From contig NZ_CP137640.1 of NCBI RefSeq assembly GCF_036670025.1, positions 1,770,001-1,834,000 of the forward strand: 64,000 nucleotides of DNA, read 5' to 3'. Position numbers and translations under genes: made by a program. Below, piece by piece: positions 18,495 through 27,639 of the stretch (its first letter is position 1; each line of letters starts with the position of its first letter). Origin of the DNA: Bacillus_BD oryzisoli (GTDB lineage: Bacteria; Bacillota; Bacilli; Bacillales; Cytobacillaceae). Under the pieces are notes generated by a model. The model had not been told where the DNA came from, searched no databases, and saw only the letters and a program-made list of their open reading frames with translations.

Positions 18495-18582
18495 ATTTTT
18501 GAATGTACAGCAAAGAAGGTTTATCATAAATTAATGAGAGAAGTCGGGTGTATTTTGAGCAGTTAGGGAGAGGATTTAAGCG

Positions 18583-19326
18583 GTGAATAATCGGTTGGAT
18601 AATGTTGATTTAACGAAAAAAGAAGTTAGTAAAAAAGAATATGAAACAAAACTGCTTCTTTATCAGTCACGTTTATTAAGGCTTCAACACATATTACATC
18701 AAGAGAAAATAGCGGCTGTAATTGTAATGGAAGGATGGGATGCCTCTGGCAAAGGAGGAGCAATAAAAAGAGTGACAGAGCATCTTGATCCACGCGGATT
18801 TAAGGTTTGGTCGATTTCTGCTCCTCTGCCTCATGAAAGCCGATATCATTATTTACAGAGATTTTGGCGCAAGATTCCAAGTTACGGAGAATTGACGATT
18901 TTTGATCGTTCTTGGTATGGAAGGGTGCTTGTAGAACGTATTGAAGGCTTTGCGGGTAAAGAAGAATGGTTTAGGGCATATAAAGAGATCAATAATTTTG
19001 AAAAACTATTAACCGATGATCGTTATTTGATCATGAAATTTTGGTTTCATATAAGCAAGGACGAACAATTTTTGCGTTTTAAAGCAAGAGAGGCCAATCC
19101 GCTCAAAAGCTGGAAACTGACTGATGAAGATTGGCGTAACAGGGAGAAATGGGATTTGTACCTTGAAGCAGCTGAAGACATGTTCGAAAAGACGGATACA
19201 TCCTATGCCCCATGGCACATCATACCAAGCAATGATAAACGCTATGCTCGATTGGAAACGCTGAATATAATAATCCAACAAATTGAAAGCTATTTAACTG
19301 CAAAACAGATAGCGCTTCCGGAGTAA
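18583..19326 (+). CDS. PPK2-family polyphosphate:nucleotide phosphotransferase
   Basis: Encodes 247 aa. The Walker A-like loop GWDASGKGG (51-59) is followed by RVTEHLDPRGF and RFWRKIP, and the DRSWYGRVLVER block starts near residue 108; all are hallmarks of PPK2. PPK2 enzymes move phosphate between inorganic polyphosphate and nucleotides. The RFWRKIP...FDRSWYGRVLVERIEGF pattern resembles AMP-phosphorylating (Pap-like, class II) members, but substrate class cannot be settled by eye. The start is a GTG after GGGAGAGGA. It stands alone between two terminators, where B. subtilis carries the cysH-cysP sulfate genes. Confidence is high for the family, low for the substrate. Confidence 0.85.
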   Translation: MNNRLDNVDLTKKEVSKKEYETKLLLYQSRLLRLQHILHQEKIAAVIVMEGWDASGKGGAIKRVTEHLDPRGFKVWSISAPLPHESRYHYLQRFWRKIPSYGELTIFDRSWYGRVLVERIEGFAGKEEWFRAYKEINNFEKLLTDDRYLIMKFWFHISKDEQFLRFKAREANPLKSWKLTDEDWRNREKWDLYLEAAEDMFEKTDTSYAPWHIIPSNDKRYARLETLNIIIQQIESYLTAKQIALPE

Positions 19327-19330
19327 CGGA

Positions 19331-19359
19331 AAAAAAGAGTGCATCATTGCACTCTTTTT
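19331..19359. terminator. Bidirectional terminator between ppk2 and rqcH
   Basis: GAGTGCA (19337-19343) pairs with TGCACTC (19348-19354), flanked by an A-run on the left and a T-run on the right. It can therefore serve both convergent genes. Confidence 0.88.
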
Positions 19360-19375
19360 GTATAGAAGAAATTTA

Positions 19376-21085
19376 TTATTTTTTCAGCTTGATGACGGTT
19401 TCTTCATCAGGTGTAATATAGACCGTTTGTTGGTTATCATAGATGACAAAGCCTGGTTTTGCCCCTGCTGGTTTTTTTACATGACGAACACGTGTAAAAT
19501 CAACAGGAACTGAACTTGAGTTACGTGCTTTGCTGTAAAATGCAGCAAGGACAGCTGCTTCATATATCGTTTCTTCCGTTGGATTTTTGCTGCGTATGAC
19601 GACATGAGAGCCTGGGATATCTTTTGTGTGCAGCCAGATATCATCACGGGCTGCCAGTCGATTTGTTAAATAATCATTTTGTTTATTGTTCTTCCCAATG
19701 ATGATTTCAGTGCCGTCAGAAGCATAAAAGTGATCCAAGATTGGTTTTTGGGTTTGTTTCTTCAACTGTTTTTTCTGTCTATTGCGAATATATCCTTCTT
19801 CAATTAATTCATCGCGGATTTCAGCAACATCCCTTGGTGAGGCTGTTTCAAGCTGCTGGATAAGTGCTTCGAAATAACGAACCTCGTCAAAGGCCTTTTC
19901 AATTTGTTCCTTAACAACCTCAAGGGCGTTTTTAGCTTTTTGGTATTTAGTAAAATATTTCTGTGCATTTTCCGATGGCGTTTTTAATGGATCAAGCGGG
20001 ATCGTAACTGTTGAGCCATTTTCATCATAATAATTAACCACTTCAATTTCCTTTAACCCTTTTTGCACCGCATATAAATTCGCTGTTAATAATTCACCAA
20101 ATAATTGAAATTGCTGGGCTTTATTTGCTTCATGTAAAGTTTCTTTTAACTTAGTAATTTTTTTCTCGTTTTTTTCTTTTTCATTGACAATTAGACGTTC
20201 AATATCATTTGCCTGTTGTTTGACACGATCACGCTCTGCTTTGCCAAAATAATAGCGATCGAGCATCTCTCCAAGTGTGTTAAATGATTTAACATGATGA
20301 TTGTTCGTGCTTTCAAGTGGGAATAAATAAAAGTTTTCTTTGTCATTGCTCTCCATAATGGAAGGGGAATAATCATGACGCTTAATACGTTCAATTAGAG
20401 CAAGAAAAGCTTTCGGCAAGGTCGTTCGATTCACAAGTCCGGCCTGAAAGGTAATTTCTTTTGCAACTAAAGGTGAAAGTCCGGCATATTGACTGACTAG
20501 CTGTTTATCAAGTCTGCCAGCATTGAAATCGAGCCGCCTCAGTAGATCCTGTTCATCTGCCTCAAACGGATTTGCTTTATCTTGTTCTGGCGGAAGGATG
20601 TATTCATGACCAGGAAGAACGGTTCGATAGGTATTAACCGCTGCAGATACGTGCTTAATGCTGTCAAGAATCATATTTCTAGTCCGGTCAACTAAAATAA
20701 TATTGCTGTGCCGTCCCATAATTTCTACGATCAGCTGCTTATAAGAAGTATCCCCTATTTCATTTCTTCCTTTTATATCGAATATAATCATCCGGTCAAG
20801 TCCTGCTTGACGGATATCCTCCAAAATATATCCTTCTAAATGCTTTCGCAAAAGCATACAAAACATTGGTGGGAGAGAGGGATTCTCGTATTCCGCTTGA
20901 GAAATATGGACCCTTGCATGTGCTGGATGAGCGGAGAGTAAGACCTTTTGATTTTTCCCGTTTGCCCGAACAATGAGAATGATTTCATTTTTATATGGCT
21001 GATGTATTTTATTGATTCGGCCGCCTTTCAGTGAATCTGTAAGTTCTTTAACCATTGCCCGTGTAAATAATCCATCAAACGACAT
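19376..21085 (-). CDS. rqcH: RqcH (YloA), NEMF/Tae2-family ribosome quality control factor
   Basis: Encodes 569 aa. It has the NFACT-N/FbpA architecture: MSFDGLFTRAMVKEL and GGRINKIHQPY at the N-terminus, a central coiled coil (about 280-430, Lys/Glu rich), and a C-terminal NFACT-R domain with DIWLHTKDIPGSHVVIR. RqcH binds obstructed 50S subunits and recruits tRNA-Ala to add C-terminal alanine tails that mark nascent chains for decay. It was formerly annotated as a fibronectin-binding protein. I chose the start that gives MSFDG because AAAGGATG lies about 8 nt before it; a start three codons upstream is possible. It is the only gene on the minus strand here besides rpmB. Confidence 0.93.
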   Translation of the reverse strand: MSFDGLFTRAMVKELTDSLKGGRINKIHQPYKNEIILIVRANGKNQKVLLSAHPAHARVHISQAEYENPSLPPMFCMLLRKHLEGYILEDIRQAGLDRMIIFDIKGRNEIGDTSYKQLIVEIMGRHSNIILVDRTRNMILDSIKHVSAAVNTYRTVLPGHEYILPPEQDKANPFEADEQDLLRRLDFNAGRLDKQLVSQYAGLSPLVAKEITFQAGLVNRTTLPKAFLALIERIKRHDYSPSIMESNDKENFYLFPLESTNNHHVKSFNTLGEMLDRYYFGKAERDRVKQQANDIERLIVNEKEKNEKKITKLKETLHEANKAQQFQLFGELLTANLYAVQKGLKEIEVVNYYDENGSTVTIPLDPLKTPSENAQKYFTKYQKAKNALEVVKEQIEKAFDEVRYFEALIQQLETASPRDVAEIRDELIEEGYIRNRQKKQLKKQTQKPILDHFYASDGTEIIIGKNNKQNDYLTNRLAARDDIWLHTKDIPGSHVVIRSKNPTEETIYEAAVLAAFYSKARNSSSVPVDFTRVRHVKKPAGAKPGFVIYDNQQTVYITPDEETVIKLKK

Positions 21086-21140
21086 GATAAACATCCTTTA
21101 CTTTTTAGATAAGAAATTATTAATTTTTTAACTTTGATTG

Positions 21141-21262
21141 TGGTCTAGCGCAAGCAGCCGGCCCCTCTTGGGTCTAGCCAAGCCGTCAAGAAGGTTAAAG
21201 CACAACCTTCTTGACGGCTCGTCATATTGCAGCCTTTAGGCTGATCAGGCGCTTGCGCTTTT
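21141..21262. repeat. Long-hairpin intergenic repeat (reverse-oriented relative of the 39.8-kb array)
   Basis: A perfect 16-bp stem, AGCCGTCAAGAAGGTT (21181-21196) with AACCTTCTTGACGGCT (21204-21219), encloses a 7-nt loop. Outer arms AGCGCAAGC (21147-21155) and GCTTGCGCT (21251-21259) also pair. Read on the minus strand, the core AGAAGGTTGTGCTTTAACCT nearly equals the core of the tandem repeats at 39.8-40.2 kb, and GGTCTAGC is shared as well. It lies between the divergent rqcH and yloB. Confidence 0.75.
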
Positions 21263-21265
21263 CTT

Positions 21266-21442
21266 TAACTGTACAAGTTGTTGAATTGAAGTGCAACTAT
21301 ATTAGCATTTTTTTGGACAAGGGTGAATAAGCTTTCCATAGATAGCAGAAAAAAGTTTTGCTAACAAAAATGAAAGGCTGACTGAGCTTTGGCACCTGGC
21401 TCGGCAAAGCTTTTCTGATTAAGGGGGAAGTGAGATGGCGGG
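21266..21442. other. rqcH-yloB intergenic remainder
   Basis: No gene was seen. One inverted repeat is present: AGCTTTG (21385-21391) pairs with CAAAGCT (21405-21411), followed by TTTC. It could be a weak leader hairpin for yloB. No promoter was assigned with confidence. Confidence 0.35.
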
Positions 21443-24121
21443 ATGAAGTACCATGAGATGAACACGAAAGAGGTAGAGGAAGCGCTAAATACAGACCTCT
21501 CGTCAGGATTAACGAGTGCAGATGTAAAAAAAAGGCTGAAGCAATACGGAAACAATGAATTAGAAGAAGGTGAAAAGCAATCTGTGCTGCTGTTGTTTTT
21601 CAGCCAATTTAAAGACTTTATGGTGCTTGTCTTACTAGCAGCAACACTTATTTCCGGCTTTTTAGGGGAGTATATTGATGCGATTGCCATTATAGCGATC
21701 GTCGTTATCAATGCCTTTCTTGGATTTTTTCAAGAAATCAAAGCGGAAAAATCACTACAGGCTTTAAAAGAACTTTCCGCACCGCAGGTACAAGTGCTAC
21801 GGGATGAACAATGGATTAAAGCGGCTTCAAAGGAAATTGTCCCTGGCGATATATTAAAATTCTCAAGTGGAGACCGAATCGGTGCAGATATACGATTAAT
21901 TGATGTAAAAAGTCTTGAAATAGAGGAATCAGCATTAACAGGTGAGTCACTGCCTGTTTCCAAAACAATTGCCGCTCTTTCTGCCGAAAACCTCGGAATC
22001 GGTGATATGGAAAACATGGCGTTTATGGGTACAATGGTTACGAGAGGAAGCGGAATGGGTGTCGTTGTTGGGACAGGGATGAAAACAGCAATGGGGCAAA
22101 TCGCCGATTTGCTGCAAAGTGCAGAATCCATGACAACTCCGCTGCAAAGAAGATTGGAACAGCTTGGGAAAATACTCATTGTGACAGCACTCCTGTTGAC
22201 CGCCTTGGTGGTCATTGTCGGTGTGATTCAAGGACATGATTTATATACGATGTTTTTAGCTGGTGTTTCCTTAGCTGTTGCCGCCATTCCAGAAGGGCTT
22301 CCAGCGATTGTAACAGTCGCGCTTTCTCTTGGCGTTCAGCGGATGATTAAGCAAAACGCGATTGTTAGAAAGCTGCCGGCGGTTGAAACATTAGGCTGTG
22401 CTTCTGTCATTTGTTCCGATAAAACAGGAACCATGACACAGAATGAAATGACGGTTACTCATTTATGGAGCAGTGGACAAACATGGTTTGTTGATGGGGT
22501 CGGCTATGAACCGAGAGGATCGTTTTTCAAAAACGATGAAAGAATTGATGTGAATAGCGAAAAAGCACTGCAACAGATGCTTATGTTTGGAATGCTGTGT
22601 AACCATGCTGAGTTAATTCAGAAGAAAAAAGAATATATGGTCGATGGAGATCCGACTGAAGGAGCCCTCCTTGTAGCGGCTATGAAAGCGGGCTATAACC
22701 GTGATGATTTGTTAAAGGAATTTAATATCGTCCAGGAGTTCCCATTCGATTCAACAAGAAAAATGATGAGTGTGATTATCAAGGATCCACATGGCCGACA
22801 GTATGTAGTGACAAAAGGAGCGCCCGATATTCTTGTCGGGAAGAGTGAAGCAATCCTTTGGAGTGGAAAAAAACAACTATTATCGCAGGAAGTAAAGCAT
22901 ACTGTCCAGTCTGCCATCAACGAATTAGCATCAAAAGCTCTCAGAACAATTGCAATCGGTTTTAAGGAAATTCCTGCACAGACCCTTGTTCTCGATGAAA
23001 AAGAGGCGGAGAAGAATTTAACCTTTATTGGTCTACAGGGTATGATAGACCCGCCTCGTCCAGAAGTGAAAACCGCTGTTAAAGAATGTAAAGATGCAGG
23101 TATTAAGACAGTTATGATTACCGGTGACCATGTAATAACAGCTAAAGCAATTGCGAAACAGCTAGGGATTCTTTCAAATCACTCAAAAGTATTAGATGGA
23201 CCGGCTCTCACTAACATGTCACTTGAAGAGCTTGAGGAAGTTGTTGATGATGTATCGGTTTTTGCGCGTGTATCACCAGAGCATAAATTGAAAATCGTCA
23301 AAGCTTTACAAAGTAAAGGTCATATTGTTGCCATGACAGGTGATGGTGTCAATGATGCTCCGGCCATTAAAGCAGCAGATATTGGCGTTGCAATGGGAAT
23401 TACCGGTACAGACGTAGCAAAAGAGGCTTCTGCTCTCGTGTTGCTTGATGATAACTTTGCTACCATTAAAGCAGCAATTAAAGAAGGACGGAATATTTAC
23501 GAAAACATTCGGAAATTTATCCGTTATTTATTGGCATCAAATGTCGGTGAAATTCTCGTGATGTTATTTGCCATGTTATTAGCATTGCCATTGCCGCTTG
23601 TACCGATACAAATCCTTTGGGTGAATTTAGTGACGGATGGATTGCCGGCCATGGCACTAGGGTTAGATCAGCCTGAAGGGGATGTGATGAAACGAAAGCC
23701 GCGAAATCCGAAAGAAGGAGTATTTGCAAGAGGGTTAGGCTGGAAAGTGGTTTCAAGAGGATTTTTAATTGGATTAGTTACATTGCTGGCTTTTATGTTT
23801 GCCTATAAAGATAATCCCGATCACCTTGAATATGCACAGACTGTTGCTTTTGCTACCCTTGTACTGGCTCAATTAATCCATGTTTTTGATTGCCGCAGTG
23901 AAAAATCGATTCTTTCCCGTAATCCGTTTGGAAATAAATATTTAGTTTGGGCCGTTATTTCATCATTGTTAATGGTTCTTGCTGTTATCTATTACCCGCC
24001 TTTGCAGCCCATTTTCCACACCGTTCCGATTTTAGCTTCTGATTGGTGGATCATAACAGGACTTTCAGCAATCCCAACTTTTTTACTTGCGGGTTCATTT
24101 TTACTAAGAAAAACAAAATGA
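21443..24121 (+). CDS. yloB: Ca2+-transporting P-type ATPase (YloB)
   Basis: Encodes 892 aa of a P2A-type ATPase of the SERCA-like group. It has an N-terminal cation-ATPase domain, about ten transmembrane helices, the phosphorylation motif CSDKTGTMT (Asp326), the nucleotide-site KGAPD and the hinge MTGDGVNDAPAIK. The Ca-site motif VAAIPEGLPA in helix M4 is intact, supporting Ca2+ (or Mn2+) export. In B. subtilis the homologue is expressed in sporulation and forms a Ca-dependent phosphoenzyme. The start at 21443 has only a weak GGCGGG site upstream, with GGGGGA 14 nt away. Confidence 0.95.
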   Translation: MKYHEMNTKEVEEALNTDLSSGLTSADVKKRLKQYGNNELEEGEKQSVLLLFFSQFKDFMVLVLLAATLISGFLGEYIDAIAIIAIVVINAFLGFFQEIKAEKSLQALKELSAPQVQVLRDEQWIKAASKEIVPGDILKFSSGDRIGADIRLIDVKSLEIEESALTGESLPVSKTIAALSAENLGIGDMENMAFMGTMVTRGSGMGVVVGTGMKTAMGQIADLLQSAESMTTPLQRRLEQLGKILIVTALLLTALVVIVGVIQGHDLYTMFLAGVSLAVAAIPEGLPAIVTVALSLGVQRMIKQNAIVRKLPAVETLGCASVICSDKTGTMTQNEMTVTHLWSSGQTWFVDGVGYEPRGSFFKNDERIDVNSEKALQQMLMFGMLCNHAELIQKKKEYMVDGDPTEGALLVAAMKAGYNRDDLLKEFNIVQEFPFDSTRKMMSVIIKDPHGRQYVVTKGAPDILVGKSEAILWSGKKQLLSQEVKHTVQSAINELASKALRTIAIGFKEIPAQTLVLDEKEAEKNLTFIGLQGMIDPPRPEVKTAVKECKDAGIKTVMITGDHVITAKAIAKQLGILSNHSKVLDGPALTNMSLEELEEVVDDVSVFARVSPEHKLKIVKALQSKGHIVAMTGDGVNDAPAIKAADIGVAMGITGTDVAKEASALVLLDDNFATIKAAIKEGRNIYENIRKFIRYLLASNVGEILVMLFAMLLALPLPLVPIQILWVNLVTDGLPAMALGLDQPEGDVMKRKPRNPKEGVFARGLGWKVVSRGFLIGLVTLLAFMFAYKDNPDHLEYAQTVAFATLVLAQLIHVFDCRSEKSILSRNPFGNKYLVWAVISSLLMVLAVIYYPPLQPIFHTVPILASDWWIITGLSAIPTFLLAGSFLLRKTK

Positions 24122-24139
24122 AATATGTTATAATTTTTT

Positions 24140-24170
24140 AGGTAGTAGAGTTTACTCTATTACCTTTTCT
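24140..24170 (+). terminator. Rho-independent terminator after yloB
   Basis: AGGTAGTAGAGT (24140-24151) pairs with ACTCTATTACCT (24154-24165), then TTTTCT. Confidence 0.75.
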
Positions 24171-24292
24171 TTCGTAAAGCCAAACTACCTCCTCTTTTAT
24201 ATTAAGAAATGCTAACATAACAACATGACATCATATAGAAATGAGCATGAAAAGTCTCCTACTTTTATAGGAGCAGATAGGATGTGGTCTTA

Positions 24293-25168
24293 ATGGTTAT
24301 GAGTATGACAGGTTTTGGGAGAAGTAAAAAAAGTACCGGCTCTTATTCCGTTTCAGTAGAAGTAAAAACGGTAAACCATCGGTTTTCAGAATTTTATATT
24401 CGAATGCCCCGTCAATTTAATAAAATAGAAGACAAAATAAAAAAGAAATTGAGCTCATTTATACATAGAGGAAGAATAGAAGTTTATGTGACTGTTGAGG
24501 GAGAAGGAATCGTAAATCGGAAAGTGCTGGTTGATTGGAATTTGCTGGACCATTATGTCCAAACAATTGCCGATATCAAACAAAAATATGCTCTCGAACA
24601 TGGGTTATCACTTCAGGATTTACTAAGTAGGGAAGATATTATTCATATTGAAGAAGAAGAAACCGGGGACGAAGAACTAGAGCGGATTGTGCTGGATGCA
24701 GTGGAGGAAGCGGCTGGGTCAGTCATCCAAATGCGTAAAGCTGAAGGTACAGCACTTGAAAAGGATATTACCTCACATTTGCAAATTTTCCAAGACTTAG
24801 TATCGGGTGTAATCGAGCTGGCCCCGTCTGTAGTGCAAATGTATCGTGAAAAATTAACAAAAAGAATTCATGAATTTGTAGGCGGTCAAGTAGAGGAAGC
24901 GCGCATTTTGACCGAGGCCGCAATTTTTGCTGATAAAGCAGACATTAACGAGGAATTAACCCGTCTGAAAAGCCATATTAAACAGTTTGGAAAGATCATT
25001 ACTTTAAATGAGCCAATCGGCAGAAAGCTTGATTTCCTGTTACAGGAAATGAATCGAGAAGTAAATACGATTGGTTCAAAAGCAAATGATTCTAAAATTG
25101 CCAAAGAAGTAGTTGAGATGAAAAGTAACCTTGAAAAAATGAAAGAACAGGTACAAAACCTTGAATAG
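24293..25168 (+). CDS. yloC: YloC, YicC-family endoribonuclease
   Basis: Encodes 291 aa, the usual length. The YicC N-terminal domain shows SMTGFGRSKK, VEVKTVNHRF and DKIKKKLS. The DUF1732 C-terminal domain shows LTRLKSHIKQF, RKLDFLLQEMNRE and NTIGSKAND. Members of this family have been shown to be endoribonucleases acting on small or messenger RNAs; the substrate here is unknown. The start is the ATG giving MVMSMTGFGR, with AGGATG about 9 nt upstream. It heads the yloC-remA-gmk-rpoZ-coaBC-priA cluster. Confidence 0.9.
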   Translation: MVMSMTGFGRSKKSTGSYSVSVEVKTVNHRFSEFYIRMPRQFNKIEDKIKKKLSSFIHRGRIEVYVTVEGEGIVNRKVLVDWNLLDHYVQTIADIKQKYALEHGLSLQDLLSREDIIHIEEEETGDEELERIVLDAVEEAAGSVIQMRKAEGTALEKDITSHLQIFQDLVSGVIELAPSVVQMYREKLTKRIHEFVGGQVEEARILTEAAIFADKADINEELTRLKSHIKQFGKIITLNEPIGRKLDFLLQEMNREVNTIGSKANDSKIAKEVVEMKSNLEKMKEQVQNLE

Positions 25169-25231
25169 TACCTGTTTAGAAAATAATCGTCAGGGTGAAA
25201 CTAATTTTACTGATAATAGGAGGAAAATCAG

Positions 25232-25492
25232 GTGATCAAACTGATTAATATCGGCTTCGGCAACATCGTTTCTGCCAACCGCATAATTTCCATCGTGAGT
25301 CCTGAATCAGCACCTATTAAAAGAATCATTCAGGATGCACGGGACCGTGGTTCATTAATTGATGCAACATATGGCAGAAGAACACGGGCTGTCATTATTA
25401 TGGATAGTGATCATGTGATTTTAAGTGCGGTGCAGCCTGAAACAGTGGCACACCGTCTAAATGATCGGGACGAAATATTGGATGAAGGGTAG
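25232..25492 (+). CDS. remA: RemA, biofilm-matrix transcription regulator
   Basis: Encodes 86 aa (DUF370 family). The sequence is almost invariant in Bacillaceae, with MIKLINIGFGN at the N-terminus and RDRGSLIDATYGRRTRAVI in the centre. RemA is a DNA-binding oligomer that activates biofilm matrix and osmoprotection genes in B. subtilis. The start is GTG with an AGGAGG site about 10 nt upstream. It lies 10 nt before gmk, as in the reference order. Confidence 0.95.
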   Translation: MIKLINIGFGNIVSANRIISIVSPESAPIKRIIQDARDRGSLIDATYGRRTRAVIIMDSDHVILSAVQPETVAHRLNDRDEILDEG

Positions 25493-25502
25493 GACATTAT
25501 AA

Positions 25503-26117
25503 ATGCATGAAAAAGGGTTATTGATTGTATTATCCGGACCTTCAGGGGTTGGTAAAGGAACGGTGAGAAAAGAAATCTTTTCTCAACCAAATACAAAATT
25601 TGAGTATTCGATTTCAATGACAACGAGATCTCCACGCGAAGGGGAAGTAGATGGCGTGGATTATTTTTTTAAAACCCGGGAAGAATTTGAATTACTGATT
25701 GAACAGGGGAAACTTCTCGAGTATGCTGAGTTTGTCGGCAATTATTACGGAACACCCGTTGATTATGTTCGTGAAACATTGGATAAAGGAAAAGATGTGT
25801 TTCTCGAAATTGAAGTTCAAGGTGCACGTCAAGTCCGTGAAAAGTTTCCTGACGGTCTTTTTATTTTCCTTATGCCTCCTAGTCTGTCTGAATTGAAAAA
25901 TCGGATTGTGACAAGAGGAACTGAAACAGAGGATATTATTAATAATCGTTTAAATGTGGCAAAAGAAGAAATTGAAATGATGCACTTATATGATTACGTG
26001 GTCGAAAACGATCAAATTGATCTTGCCTGCGAGCGCATAAATGCAATCGTTGTGGCAGAGCATTGCCGCAGGGAACGTGTAGAACCAAAATATTTAAAAA
26101 TGCTGGAGGTTAAGTAA
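25503..26117 (+). CDS. gmk: Guanylate kinase
   Basis: Encodes 204 aa. It phosphorylates GMP to GDP. The P-loop LSGPSGVGKGTV (about 10-21), the GMP-binding TTRSPREGEVDGVDYFF and the lid segment are intact. It also sits in the (p)ppGpp-sensitive GTP-synthesis pathway in Firmicutes. It is followed one base later by rpoZ, an association conserved widely in bacteria. Confidence 0.97.
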   Translation: MHEKGLLIVLSGPSGVGKGTVRKEIFSQPNTKFEYSISMTTRSPREGEVDGVDYFFKTREEFELLIEQGKLLEYAEFVGNYYGTPVDYVRETLDKGKDVFLEIEVQGARQVREKFPDGLFIFLMPPSLSELKNRIVTRGTETEDIINNRLNVAKEEIEMMHLYDYVVENDQIDLACERINAIVVAEHCRRERVEPKYLKMLEVK

Positions 26118-26118
26118 T

Positions 26119-26340
26119 ATGTTAGATCCATCGATTGATTCTTTAATGACAAAAATAGATAGTAAATATTCATTAGTATCGGTTGCAGCTAAGCGTGCCC
26201 GTCAAATGCAATTAGGTGAACCGCCACTGCTAAACCGTTATATTTCTCATAAAAATGTTGGTAAAGCACTTGAGGAAATTGATGCAGATAAATTGTTTTA
26301 TCGCTTAGCGGACAGAGATTTAGGTTCAAGGTATGAATAA
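26119..26340 (+). CDS. rpoZ: RNA polymerase omega subunit
   Basis: Encodes 73 aa. It shows the omega signature MLDPSIDSLM, SLVSVAAKRARQMQ and a conserved NRYISHKNVGKALEEI. It assists assembly and stability of beta'. An unusually good ribosome binding site, GGAGG, sits inside the end of gmk. Confidence 0.95.
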   Translation: MLDPSIDSLMTKIDSKYSLVSVAAKRARQMQLGEPPLLNRYISHKNVGKALEEIDADKLFYRLADRDLGSRYE

Positions 26341-26433
26341 ATGAAAGAAAGGGCTGACCATGTCAGACCCTTTTCTTTTGCATTATACCTGTGTGAATGT
26401 TTGCGAAAACTTTGTGAAATGGGGGTCAGTTTT

Positions 26434-27639
26434 ATGCTGAATGGTAAAAATATCTTATTATGTGTCACAGGCGGAATTGCTGTTTATAAAGCGGCAGCCT
26501 TGACAAGTAAACTCACTCAGGAAGGTGCGGATGTACGTGTGATCTTAAGCAAATCTGCTTGTGAGTTTGTAGCACCGCTTACTTTTCAAGCTTTATCGCG
26601 AAATGATGTATATACAGATACCTTTGATGAAAAGGACTCAAATAAAATTGCCCATATTGATCTGGCTGACTGGGCTGATTTAATCTTAGTTGCCCCGGCA
26701 ACAGCAAATATAATTGGAAAACTAGCAGGCGGGATTGCGGATGATATGATTTCGACCACCTTACTTGCAGCAACTGCACCAGTTTGGATTGCCCCAGCAA
26801 TGAATGTCCATATGTATAACCATCCGGCAGTGCAAAGAAATATGACTTTATTATCCCAGTATGGTTATTCGTTTATTGAACCTGGTGAGGGATATTTAGC
26901 ATGCGGATATGTTGGAAAAGGAAGATTAGAAGAACCAGAGAACATTGTGGAGAAAGTAAAAGCTTTCTTTCATCATAGTGATGGAAGGCTTAAAGGTAAA
27001 AAAATAGTGATTACAGCAGGTCCAACAAGGGAAAAAATTGATCCTGTCCGCTATCTGACAAACCGTTCAACAGGAAAAATGGGTTATGCAATAGCACAGG
27101 AAGCAGCTAAAGCTGGAGCAGACGTCATATTAATCTCTGGCCCTGTATCACTTGCAAAGCCAGACGGTGTACAAGTGATTATGGTGGAAAGTGCACAGGA
27201 AATGTATGAGGCAGTAATCAGTCAATTTGATGATTCCGATGTAGTGATTAAATCGGCTGCCGTTGCTGATTACCGGCCGAAGCATTATGCCGACCATAAA
27301 ATAAAAAAACAGCCTGGTGAACAAGTCATTGAACTGGAACGAACAAAGGATATCCTAATGGAACTCGGACAAAGAAAAGACAAGCAGGTATTAATTGGGT
27401 TTGCGGCTGAAACGGAAAATGTCGGTGAATATGCTCAAAAAAAACTAATGAGTAAAAATGCTGATATGATCGTTGCCAATAATGTAACAGAATCAGGTGC
27501 GGGTTTTGGAACAGATACAAATATCGTGACTTTTTATCGGAATAACGGGATAGCCAAGGAGTTTCCCATTCTTTCAAAAAAAGAAGTGGCAAGTAAAATT
27601 TTAGATGAAGTTTGCTTGCTTTTAAAGGAACAGCATTAA
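26434..27639 (+). CDS. coaBC: Bifunctional phosphopantothenoylcysteine decarboxylase / phosphopantothenate-cysteine ligase
   Basis: Encodes 401 aa, giving two successive steps in coenzyme A synthesis. The N-terminal CoaC flavoprotein (about 1-180) has CVTGGIAVYKA, PAMNVHMY and the substrate-flap Cys in GYLACGYVGKGRL. The C-terminal CoaB (about 185-401) has ITAGPTREKIDPVRYLTNRSTGKMG and the Lys in KIKKQPG. The start at ATG 26434 follows GGGGGTC; the open frame reaching back to 26341 includes non-conserved residues and no good site. Its stop overlaps the priA start by one base. Confidence 0.95.
   Translation: MLNGKNILLCVTGGIAVYKAAALTSKLTQEGADVRVILSKSACEFVAPLTFQALSRNDVYTDTFDEKDSNKIAHIDLADWADLILVAPATANIIGKLAGGIADDMISTTLLAATAPVWIAPAMNVHMYNHPAVQRNMTLLSQYGYSFIEPGEGYLACGYVGKGRLEEPENIVEKVKAFFHHSDGRLKGKKIVITAGPTREKIDPVRYLTNRSTGKMGYAIAQEAAKAGADVILISGPVSLAKPDGVQVIMVESAQEMYEAVISQFDDSDVVIKSAAVADYRPKHYADHKIKKQPGEQVIELERTKDILMELGQRKDKQVLIGFAAETENVGEYAQKKLMSKNADMIVANNVTESGAGFGTDTNIVTFYRNNGIAKEFPILSKKEVASKILDEVCLLLKEQH

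Noticed and set aside
18519..18551. SigB-type promoter (GTTTAT and GGGTGT) before the PPK2 gene
   Set aside because: The spacer is about 21 nt against the usual 12-15, so it does not fit.
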